The notes below the pieces were generated by a model. It made no database searches. It saw nothing but the letters and a program-made list of their open reading frames with translations, and was not told where the DNA came from. The position numbers were made by a program, and so were the translations under genes. A stretch of DNA of 64,000 bases from Candidatus Obscuribacterales bacterium (lineage in GTDB: Bacteria; Cyanobacteriota; Vampirovibrionia; Obscuribacterales; Obscuribacteraceae), in assembly GCA_019637435.1 (NCBI GenBank), contig JAHBVO010000004.1, positions 620,001 through 684,000 on the forward strand, written 5' to 3'. This document shows positions 8,672-15,922 of the stretch, piece by piece; the stretch's first letter is position 1, and every line of letters starts with the position of its first letter.

Positions 8672-9523
8672 ATGACATTAACTGCCTACAACAACGTTTC
8701 TATTCCGTCCTTTATGTACGGAACGGCATGGAAAAAAGATGCCACGACGAAGCTGGTTGAAACTGCTGTTGAAGCCGGTTTCGTCGCAATTGATACGGCT
8801 AATCAACTTATTCATTACGACGAAGCTCGTGTCGGCGAGGCATTGTTGAATCTGGCCCAAAAGGGCATCAACAGAGAGAAGCTTTTCCTGCAGACCAAGT
8901 TCACTTCGGTAAACGGGCAGGATCACCGCACACCTTACGATGCCTCTGCGAATTTGACCACTCAGGTTAATCAGTCGTTCGAGAGCTCCCTGAAGCATTT
9001 GCATACCGATTATCTGGACTCTTATGTCTTGCATGGTCCTTATTCTCGCCATGGATTGACTCCCTCTGATTGGGAAGTGTGGGCGGCTATCGAAGAGCAC
9101 TACAATGCCGGTAAGACCAAAATGATTGGCGTAAGTAACGTTAGTGCCGAACAACTCGAGGTTCTCTGCGCAAAGGCGAAGGTGAAACCGATGGTGGTGC
9201 AAAATCGATGCTACGCAGTGATGGGATGGGACCGCGAAGTGCGCGATATCTGTCGAGAGAATGGAATTATTTACCAGGGCTTCTCGTTGCTGACTGCTAA
9301 CGCTCGCGCGCTGAACGATCCGATAGTTCGCACTGCGGCGAAGCGGTTAGGTGCAACGGCCGCTCAGGTGATATTCAAGTTCTCCATGGAGATCGGAATG
9401 TCGCCGCTGACTGGAACTACGAGTTTGCAGCATATGAAAGAAGACCTGGACTCGGTAAATTTATCTCTGACTTCAGAAGAGATTGCCCAAATTGAATCGG
9501 TAGAGATTTCCTCTGTTCGCTAG
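8672..9523 (+). CDS. Aldo/keto reductase
   Basis: 283 residues from ATG 8672, which follows a strong GGAGG (8662-8666) with ideal spacing; the longer GTG start is not needed. The AKR tetrad is visible: Asp in AIDTANQ, Tyr in the HYDEARVGEAL segment, Lys in FLQTKF and His in SYVLHGP. The NAD(P)H-binding end is recognisable as GMSPLTGTTSLQHM. It should reduce an aldehyde or ketone, or oxidise the reverse alcohol, in the cytoplasm; the substrate is unknown. It is the first gene of an operon: the TlpA-like lipoprotein gene begins 9 bases after its stop. Confidence 0.88.
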   Translation: MTLTAYNNVSIPSFMYGTAWKKDATTKLVETAVEAGFVAIDTANQLIHYDEARVGEALLNLAQKGINREKLFLQTKFTSVNGQDHRTPYDASANLTTQVNQSFESSLKHLHTDYLDSYVLHGPYSRHGLTPSDWEVWAAIEEHYNAGKTKMIGVSNVSAEQLEVLCAKAKVKPMVVQNRCYAVMGWDREVRDICRENGIIYQGFSLLTANARALNDPIVRTAAKRLGATAAQVIFKFSMEIGMSPLTGTTSLQHMKEDLDSVNLSLTSEEIAQIESVEISSVR

Positions 9524-9532
9524 GTTTCATCC

Positions 9533-10483
9533 ATGAATTCAGATAAAGGAAAAGTTTTCTTCGCTTGGTCATTAGCGATGCTTGTTGCTGTTGGTTGTAG
9601 TACGAAACCTGCTTTGGTAGAAACGCCCCGCGAGGTGGTGCCACCACAGGTAGCGCCAAACCCAGAGCCCGGACAAATGGTGGTTAAGCTAAAGCCGAGC
9701 GATGTAACAAGACCCGGGGCTTTTCGGATGATGGACGGGAGCTGGGATCCACCGCCTCCGGAGAAATTGTCGCGTGGCGAATTAGATGTTGGCTCAGAAC
9801 ATATAACCATATTTGTTCCGACCTACGGTCCTTATTCAACGCAGTCAGCCGAGCATCATTCGTACTCGAACACAAGTACGGCGATCAGCGTCGACTCTGA
9901 TAACAACGGTCAAGCAGATTCAAGTGAGAAGTGGTACACGTCCTTACCCGTTCGGCTCGGTGACGAGATGTATGAGGTCAAAAAATTTGATCCGGGCGGC
10001 ACCTGGTTGTTGCTCGAGAAGTCACCGACTCCTCTATCAGGATGCGTGATTGGTAGGAAATGTCCAGACTTTGAATTTACGACTATGGAAGGGAAGAAGG
10101 TTAGTCTCGACACTTACAAGGGAAAAGTCTTGTTGCTGGACGTTTGGAGCATGACCTGACACTCCTGCATTGAGGAGATTCCCTTCGTGAAAGGGATACA
10201 GGAAAAGTTTGGTAGTGATAAGTTTGAAGTCCTGATGTTGAGTGTAGACGCAGCATTTCATATGCCTGGTAAAAGTCCTTTGGTGGGAAACAGAGATAAA
10301 TTGCAGTCTCAAGGAGTGAAATGGGATAACGTCCTCTTGCCTCATGGTTTCGATGATGCGCACCGCAAATTCAACCTTGATGGTTACGGACTGACATTGG
10401 TCGGGCCTGATGGCATTGTCCGGGGAGTAGATCTCTACCCGGAGCGCGTTCAGCAACTCACCGCGCAATTACTTTGGAAGTGA
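9533..10483 (+). CDS. Candidate selenoprotein: TlpA/thioredoxin-like lipoprotein with UxxC motif (in-frame TGA)
   Basis: One frame runs from ATG 9533 to the final TGA at 10481-10483 with a single internal TGA at 10157-10159; translated as selenocysteine it gives 316 residues. The start carries a lipoprotein signal (hydrophobic run ending VAVGC at Cys 22). Residues about 165-316 are a TlpA-like thioredoxin domain: PDFEFTTMEGKKVSL, KGKVLLLDVW, then SMT-U209-HS-C212-IEEIP. In TlpA relatives this position is the first Cys of W-x-x-x-C-x-x-C. The fold continues normally for 107 residues past the TGA. A 6-bp hairpin with GU in the loop lies at 10180-10196, 26 bases from the TGA to the loop. The next gene starts 3 bases after the final stop. 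The alternative is a nonsense-mutated pseudogene. Confidence 0.75.
10180..10196 (+). promoter_or_regulatory. Putative bacterial SECIS hairpin after in-frame TGA
   Basis: TCCCTT (10180-10185), loop CGTGA, AAGGGA (10191-10196): a perfect 6-bp stem with a 5-base loop carrying G at its second position followed by U. The loop begins 26 bases after the TGA at 10157-10159. Known bacterial SECIS elements have a small apical loop with a G in the first two bases and lie roughly 16-37 bases downstream of UGA, so this fits. The TGA is followed by CAC, the same context as the E. coli fdhF selenocysteine codon. Confidence 0.6.
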
Positions 10484-10486
10484 ATC

Positions 10487-11164
10487 ATGAATACGATTCG
10501 AGTAGTATCGTTGACGCAATCGGTTTTTCTTATCATATTGGCTATCTCACCGGCGTTTGCAGATGACGCAGTGCCGGAAATTCCAGCTCATCTCCCGAAT
10601 CCGTACGGCAAAAAAGAAACGATATCGCCGGTAGACAATACTAAGGATTTGAAGCTGCTCGAGCAGAGTTTGTACGGCGAAGTGAACGAGGGTAACACCA
10701 TTGAGGGTCGTATTGCAGCTTTGGAGCGCACTGTATTTGGTGCAACCTATTCAAAGAATTCAATGAAGACGCGGCTGCAGGGGCTTGCGCTGGTGGTTAA
10801 TCACATTCTTGCCGGTCGCAGATTCTACGATTCTAAAAATTGGGATTCTGCCCGACTTGAGTTCGAAGAGGCGCTCAAGTCGATAGGAAGAGACTATAAG
10901 AGCAGTGCCAAGGCTGAACTTCATTTTCGCTTGGGCATGTGTAATTACGAACTGAGCAACATTCGTTCCGTGCCGGAGCCGAATTCTAAGGGCAAGCCGA
11001 GTGAACCAGTGAAACTAAATGGCGCAATGATCAGGGCTGCCAAAGAGAATCTCACGAAGGCGCAAGAATTCTATAAAGCTCTCGGTCAGCCGGACACTGC
11101 TCAGCAGATTTCGACATTTATAGATTCTTTCAAGGACAAGGCTGCCACATCATTTCTCTACTAG
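10487..11164 (+). CDS. Exported protein with helical repeat and TPR-like segment
   Basis: 225 residues; the ATG lies 3 bases after the upstream stop, so it is probably translationally coupled. Residues 1-25 are a signal peptide. Residues about 45-100 carry a doubled pattern of LEQSLYG, then RIAALERTVFG, then RLQGL, a short helical motif with a G at a fixed place. Residues about 105-210 look like TPR helices (RRFYDSKNWDSARLEFEEAL, then AELHFRLGMCNYELS). A periplasmic scaffold acting with the TlpA-like lipoprotein is plausible from position only. Confidence 0.7.
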   Translation: MNTIRVVSLTQSVFLIILAISPAFADDAVPEIPAHLPNPYGKKETISPVDNTKDLKLLEQSLYGEVNEGNTIEGRIAALERTVFGATYSKNSMKTRLQGLALVVNHILAGRRFYDSKNWDSARLEFEEALKSIGRDYKSSAKAELHFRLGMCNYELSNIRSVPEPNSKGKPSEPVKLNGAMIRAAKENLTKAQEFYKALGQPDTAQQISTFIDSFKDKAATSFLY

Positions 11165-11183
11165 TGTAGCTTTCGCTGCGAAA

Positions 11184-12125
11184 CTAGTGCTGACGCCATC
11201 GTTTCCTCGCGTCGTCAGCGTCGTTGATTTGATCTTCTGCATCGTCGAGCGCTCCGAAAAATTTGACTCGTCGAGAACCATCGGTGGTATCACGCTCTCT
11301 GACGTCGTCTAGAATGCTCTCGGCGTCTCGTATGCTATCACATGCTCTCTCGACGCGCTCGTCGACGGCATGTTGTTCCATAAACTCAATTGCTTTGGTA
11401 AGCTCCGGCGTCTGAATTTCCTCCTTCAGATCGTCCAGCCTCCAGGCATCGTTTACCACAGACTGATTCGAATGCGTCATCTTCTCTGCAATGGCGGCAC
11501 CTTCCGCCAGAGCGATTCTCTCGTCGACCCACTTGTAGTATTCTTCTACTTTCTTGCGATAATCCTCGTCTCGCTGTTTTTCCCAGGCTTCTTGCTCTTC
11601 TCGCCGAGCCGTGTAGTCCGCGTCCCTGCGTTCGCGCCAGGCGTCATCCTCTCTTCGTCTGCGTGCTCGCTCCGCATTGCGTCGTTCTTGCTCAGCGGGG
11701 GTTAACGAAGGTTGAACGAACCACATCAGAATGAGGCATACGAAACAGGAGTAAGTAATCTGTCCTATAACGGTTATGACTACCCATGATGCTTTGAGCA
11801 ACGCATTCGAGAGGCGCAGCGCTGCTGGCATGTGCTTCTTCACTAGTTTTGCCGTTCTCGACAACCTCGACCGTATTTGGATTTCGGCATTCGCAAGACC
11901 TGGAAAATTTGATCGTTCGAGAGTTTCACTGCTATGGAGATGTCTAGCGTATCCCGCCAGGCAGCGCTCGCAAAGATTGGCTCTTAATCTGCCATGTCGC
12001 ATGCAGGTGCTGTAGCTCCTAAACTCTTCAGCCGTTTCACCCCCGTTCAGCCATGGTGGCGGTGCGATACCACTATCAGATTGTGGACGTTTTTGCGGTG
12101 GACCCGCTAAAGCATCGAGCAGCAT
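11184..12125 (-). CDS. Membrane-anchored coiled-coil protein with B-box-like Cys/His cluster
   Basis: 313 residues from ATG 12125, which follows a GGGGGTG ribosome site; a GTG at 12143 is the longer alternative. Residues about 35-62 hold a Cys/His cluster (C-x2-H, then C-x2-C, then H-x2-H) of the kind seen in B-box zinc fingers. A membrane segment follows near residues 120-145. The second half is extremely rich in Arg, Glu, Asp and Trp, predicted to be one long charged helix or coiled coil. Function unknown. A 20-bp palindrome lies about 120 bases upstream of the start. Confidence 0.65.
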   Translation of the reverse strand: MLLDALAGPPQKRPQSDSGIAPPPWLNGGETAEEFRSYSTCMRHGRLRANLCERCLAGYARHLHSSETLERSNFPGLANAEIQIRSRLSRTAKLVKKHMPAALRLSNALLKASWVVITVIGQITYSCFVCLILMWFVQPSLTPAEQERRNAERARRRREDDAWRERRDADYTARREEQEAWEKQRDEDYRKKVEEYYKWVDERIALAEGAAIAEKMTHSNQSVVNDAWRLDDLKEEIQTPELTKAIEFMEQHAVDERVERACDSIRDAESILDDVRERDTTDGSRRVKFFGALDDAEDQINDADDARKRWRQH

Positions 12126-12245
12126 AGACACCCCCACACTCACACGCTACGAAACGGCTCTGCTTCGCAGAGCTGGCATGTGTGATGCACATTCAGTATT
12201 GAGTTTTCAGCGCTTTATGAAACTAACATTTGCGTCTTCGAGATT

Positions 12246-12265
12246 GACTGTTGTATTCAACAGTC
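12246..12265. promoter_or_regulatory. Palindrome, copy 1 (GACTGTTG-TATT-CAACAGTC)
   Basis: A perfect 8-bp inverted repeat with a 4-base centre. Its inner 16 bases differ at only one position from a perfect 16-bp palindrome at 21970-21985. It lies upstream of the minus-strand gene starting at 12125. No T-run follows, so a terminator is unlikely; an operator is a better guess. Confidence 0.4.
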
Positions 12266-12290
12266 GGGTGTTGACGAATGCTGGCGAAAC

Positions 12291-12320
12291 AAAACACCGG
12301 CTTACGCGAGCCGGTGTTTT
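12291..12320 (-). terminator. Rho-independent terminator
   Basis: AAAACACCGGCT, 6-base loop, AGCCGGTGTTTT: a perfect 12-bp stem flanked by A- and T-runs. It lies 39 bases beyond the stop of the minus-strand gene 12359-13093 and can work in both directions. Confidence 0.85.
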
Positions 12321-12358
12321 GAGCGTGTGTGCGCAAAAACTGTTTTGCAACCAGACCG

Positions 12359-13093
12359 TCAGTTAATCGTTCCCGTCGGTGTGACTACCGGCTTTGAGCC
12401 TTTACTGTAGTCGATGGTGTAATCTTGCTTGTTCTGCGTGTCGATCGTGGTACTGAAGCCCTGACCTTTCTGGTACGTGGTGTTAGCATCGTAACCGTAG
12501 CTTTCCCCGCTAGCGGTATTGTAGTCACGTCCCCGCGTTGAGCTGCCACTACCAGTGGTTGCATCGTAGTTGTTGGTTTTATAACCCGAAGCGCTTGAAC
12601 CGTTTGCACCTGCATAGTTGAAACCTTTATCTACATTGGCTCCCTGACCGGCTACAGCCGTGCCCGTCGAATGTCTGTCCAGCGTGCTGCCCGCTGCCGA
12701 TGTTCCACTAAACTGACTGTTGTGGTATGCGCCCTGTTGCCCGGCTGCCGTCACACCCGTGCGTTGATAGTTGCCTCCGTTGGGACCGGCACCCTGCGAG
12801 CCGGAGGCGTGGACGCCTCCGACACCACTCTTGTAAGCATTCATCCCGCCGCGCCGAAATGAACCTCCGTTGGGACCCTGCCATGTTGAGGCGTTAACAC
12901 CTGCGCCGCCCTGACCGTAGCGAATCGCGCGAGCTCCGGCTCGTTGTCCGTATTGACCGACCTGATTATATGCGCCCGCAGCGCCTTGTTGTCCGCGGGC
13001 TCGCCATCTGGACGCTTCCGCCGGCGCAATCGACGCACCGATTAGCGGTAGAAGAAGACTGATGCAGAGTGCGGTTTTGATTGAAACTCTCAT
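12359..13093 (-). CDS. Exported Gly/Ser/Asn-rich repeat protein
   Basis: 244 residues with a clear signal peptide (MRVSIKTALCISLLLPLIGA, cleavage near AEA at 26-28). AGAGG lies 7 bases before the ATG. The mature protein is low in complexity, dominated by Gly, Ala, Ser, Asn, Tyr and Gln, with loose repeats of the type GAGVNASTWQGPNGG and GGVHASGSQGAGPNGG. The C-terminal 50 residues have more Tyr/Thr/Asp. Such composition suggests a surface or matrix protein. No enzyme motif. It ends at a strong terminator. Confidence 0.7.
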   Translation of the reverse strand: MRVSIKTALCISLLLPLIGASIAPAEASRWRARGQQGAAGAYNQVGQYGQRAGARAIRYGQGGAGVNASTWQGPNGGSFRRGGMNAYKSGVGGVHASGSQGAGPNGGNYQRTGVTAAGQQGAYHNSQFSGTSAAGSTLDRHSTGTAVAGQGANVDKGFNYAGANGSSASGYKTNNYDATTGSGSSTRGRDYNTASGESYGYDANTTYQKGQGFSTTIDTQNKQDYTIDYSKGSKPVVTPTGTIN

Positions 13094-13319
13094 GATGAAA
13101 CCTCTTTCTTTGAATGCAAACTCTCAAAATAAAATCTCGGCACACGACCGACTGAACGTCAGCACGATGTTTACCACTCATCGCGGTGGTCATCGATTGG
13201 TTGCGGTTCTGCACCCTAATACATCAGGGTTTCAAAATAGTTGCGCAGTCCGAAGATGAAAAGGTGTTCATGTCTGTTTCTTTAGACCAGGTGGGAAATT
13301 CCGGCCTTTCGAGGGTATA

Positions 13320-13325
13320 TATAAT
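13320..13325 (+). promoter_or_regulatory. Putative -10 box (TATAAT)
   Basis: TATAAT within GGTATATATAATCC, 30 bases before the GTG start at 13355. No clear -35. The 261-base gap 13094-13354 holds nothing else I can identify beyond the divergent ribosome site of 12359-13093. Confidence 0.4.
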
Positions 13326-13354
13326 CCGGAAATTCGATTTGAGCTGAGACATTC

Positions 13355-15178
13355 GTGGGCGACAACCCGGAAATAGGACCAAATAAAGAATTGCCTATGG
13401 GCGAGCGCATGCAGCGCGCTGGCTTTATGCAAGTTCAGGCGCCCAACCAGAAGCTCGAGGTCACGCCTGAAAACCATCCACGCACATATTTAGACCACGC
13501 TGCTGATGAGACGGTTTCTCTATTCTCGCGGGTCATGCTCGGTGAATCGGAGGCTCAGTCCCATTCGCACGACGAAGTTGAAAAATACGGCAAGATGTTC
13601 GTGAAGGCTGTACCGCTTTTTCTCGATCGCAAACGGGCTGTATCATTTACCGTTGGGGTTTACGCAGCCGACCAGGCTTCGCCAGAGGACTCTCTGGGAA
13701 CGCAGCTAACCGACTTTACGCTCGGCGGCGTTAAAGGTTTTGCCATGAAGCGTACTCTTAACGAGCTTGCTGCCTGGAAAGCCTCTCCTGCTATAAAGGG
13801 AATTCAACTTGGAGCCGTCAGCCGGCTAACAGATGTGGGACTGACGCGCCAGACCTGGCAAGATGCCAACGGCGATTTGTCGGTGGGACAGGGCGCGATG
13901 AGGACGATTTCTGCCGTGGTCGATCCACGCACGGTAGCGACTGATGCGCTTCTGTTCGGCGCTACGGAGTTTACTCTCGGGCGCTTGAATTATGCTACGA
14001 AGGGTGCGCTCTATCGTCATCCAGCACTGCCTACGGTGGCAACTGCCGGAATCTATGGTTTAGGAAGTGGCGCCGGCGAAGAGCTCATGCGTCAAAAGAA
14101 CGCAGGCGAACAATTCGATTTCTCAAAAGTAATGGCGCGTGGTGGAGCGTCGATGCTTGTAAATGGTCTGGCCGGCGGTGTCGGCGGTTGGGACCGCATG
14201 CAACGCTTGCGCTTGACTCCAGTAGCTGAGCGCACCGCATATGGTGTGCAGCGTCAACCGGTTCCTGAGCGAGTCGCGCGTTTCAATGAAGTCGACGCAA
14301 GACAGCTGGAGCTACAGTTGCCTCTAACAATCAAGAAACAACTCAATGACGTCGCCTGGCTTGCCGAGGTCAATCCATCCGGTGGTGCGGCTAAGCAAGT
14401 TGTTTTCAGGATTACTGATACTCCTGAAATGCACATGCGTATGCAAAATGAACTATTGGACTACCGGATGCAACGTGCAATGGGCGCCGACACTCGAGCT
14501 CTGACGGTTGCGGAAACCGAGGCTTCGATAAACGGAGTGACACGCAAAGGATATGTTCAGGAACTCGCCGGCCGCTCATTCGAGGACCATTTGCGGGCCA
14601 CTGCGTGGCAGCGAGATGGCGTTACGACGGACCGTGCTGCTGCCCGAGCATTGCGTAATGATCCTCAGCTTCTGCGGCAGAATGAACAGGTTTGGTTGCA
14701 GAAAATGCTGCTGGAACAGTGGGATAACCATGCGCACAATATGATTGCCCATCCCGGCGAACGCAGAATGAGCAACATCGATCTGGCTGATCCTATTAGA
14801 CCCGCGAAATATGCGTCGGATTACTTGCCGTCCTTTGGGAAAACTGAGAGTCGAGTTTCGCTGCTCAACGACCGCCTGATGAGCAGTTTTTCCGGAAAGC
14901 CTATATCAACTCAGTCGCGCACGATGCTGGAGGGGTTCGTCCGCGATTTCGACACTAGCGCTGGGCGTAAGGCTTTGCAGGGGGCCGGACATAGCGTTGC
15001 GCAGGTCGACGGTATTCTTGGCCGAGCGCGCACTTTGGCTCAAGACGGGAAAATGCCGATTCGCGAAACACCAAATCTGCTCACCTCTCTGAGCCTGCGT
15101 GCTCTTTATCACATGCGAAAAGCCGACTCGCCGAGGTTCGAACAATCAGTAAAAGAGAAGCCCGCTGAACAGCACTGA
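13355..15178 (+). CDS. Large protein with C-terminal kinase-like fold motif, function unknown
   Basis: 607 residues from GTG 13355; an ATG at 13397 is an alternative and neither has a strong ribosome site. The N-terminal 300 residues are Ala/Gly-rich helices with no signal peptide (RVMLGESEAQ, LTDFTLGGVKGFAMKRTLNELA, then an Ala/Gly segment near 235-275). The C-terminal half contains a motif like the catalytic loop of atypical kinases: LLEQWDNHAHNMIAH (Asp-x-His-x2-Asn) followed by MSNIDLA, whose Asp would be the metal ligand. A protein or lipid kinase-like activity is possible, but the ATP-binding Lys is not certain. It is convergent with the 15210-15908 gene. Confidence 0.6.
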   Translation: MGDNPEIGPNKELPMGERMQRAGFMQVQAPNQKLEVTPENHPRTYLDHAADETVSLFSRVMLGESEAQSHSHDEVEKYGKMFVKAVPLFLDRKRAVSFTVGVYAADQASPEDSLGTQLTDFTLGGVKGFAMKRTLNELAAWKASPAIKGIQLGAVSRLTDVGLTRQTWQDANGDLSVGQGAMRTISAVVDPRTVATDALLFGATEFTLGRLNYATKGALYRHPALPTVATAGIYGLGSGAGEELMRQKNAGEQFDFSKVMARGGASMLVNGLAGGVGGWDRMQRLRLTPVAERTAYGVQRQPVPERVARFNEVDARQLELQLPLTIKKQLNDVAWLAEVNPSGGAAKQVVFRITDTPEMHMRMQNELLDYRMQRAMGADTRALTVAETEASINGVTRKGYVQELAGRSFEDHLRATAWQRDGVTTDRAAARALRNDPQLLRQNEQVWLQKMLLEQWDNHAHNMIAHPGERRMSNIDLADPIRPAKYASDYLPSFGKTESRVSLLNDRLMSSFSGKPISTQSRTMLEGFVRDFDTSAGRKALQGAGHSVAQVDGILGRARTLAQDGKMPIRETPNLLTSLSLRALYHMRKADSPRFEQSVKEKPAEQH

Positions 15179-15209
15179 GCACTTCTAGATCGCAGTTTCT
15201 TCAGGGCAA

Positions 15210-15908
15210 TTACTTCCAGTCAAGACTCTGCAGTGCGTCCTTGTAAACTTTGCGGCCTTTGATGTACTCATCTTTTGAAGAGGATTGCAAAAACATCTGA
15301 TTGACGTGACCGCCATCCCCTTTGCCGAAGATGCCGATATAGTCACGAACACGCTGACCGTTTTCGTTTACGAACTGACCGTCTACTTCAACGACCGGCT
15401 TGCCATCCACGGTTATGACTTGTGCCGACATGATTTTGAACACCGGCGAGGTCGGATCCGGAGGCTTCGCGGTGTTTGTATACTGGTTGTCTCCGACTGT
15501 GGTCGTGCCTAGCGCTTCAGTAATGCTCTTAATCTGTGAAGGCAGTAGCACTCGCGGACGGCCGTTGGGATCGGCAAGATTTAGAACTGCATCAAGCGCA
15601 TTTGTTTGATCCTGATTGAGCCTGGAACCTTTGTCTAAAACGCTCAATACGACATCAGTATTGCCGCCCGGTGAAAAGGTCGAAATCAAGCCACGACCGC
15701 CCAGATAACTCTCGGTTGTTTGTGACCAGTTGCTTGGAACTTCAACCGACTTTACGCCGGCAACATCGACTTCATGTCGGGTTTGCCCGCCGGTGTTAGC
15801 TGCCACCAGAATCTCTCCTTCGCGTGGATAGTTGAAGTGATCTTCAAAGCCGCCGACTCTGACTTCAACATCATTTTTAGCAGGTTTTGGAATGTCGCCG
15901 CCGTCCAT
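15210..15908 (-). CDS. Hypothetical protein following the cysteine peptidase
   Basis: 232 residues, soluble, no signal peptide. Rich in Val, Gly, Asp and Asn, with beta-strand-like segments (AQVITVDGKPVVEVDGQFVN). Its ATG lies 15 bases downstream of the peptidase stop on the same strand, so the two form an operon. An inhibitor, immunity or secretion-partner role is possible from position, but nothing in the sequence shows it. Confidence 0.6.
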   Translation of the reverse strand: MDGGDIPKPAKNDVEVRVGGFEDHFNYPREGEILVAANTGGQTRHEVDVAGVKSVEVPSNWSQTTESYLGGRGLISTFSPGGNTDVVLSVLDKGSRLNQDQTNALDAVLNLADPNGRPRVLLPSQIKSITEALGTTTVGDNQYTNTAKPPDPTSPVFKIMSAQVITVDGKPVVEVDGQFVNENGQRVRDYIGIFGKGDGGHVNQMFLQSSSKDEYIKGRKVYKDALQSLDWK

Positions 15909-15922
15909 TGGTCGTGCCCTCT

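Noticed and set aside
10166..10177. CTCC/GGAG hairpin closer to the TGA (10162-10177) as the SECIS element
   Set aside because: Its loop begins about 6 bases after the TGA, too near for a bacterial SECIS, and the stem is only 4 bp; the 10180-10196 hairpin fits better.
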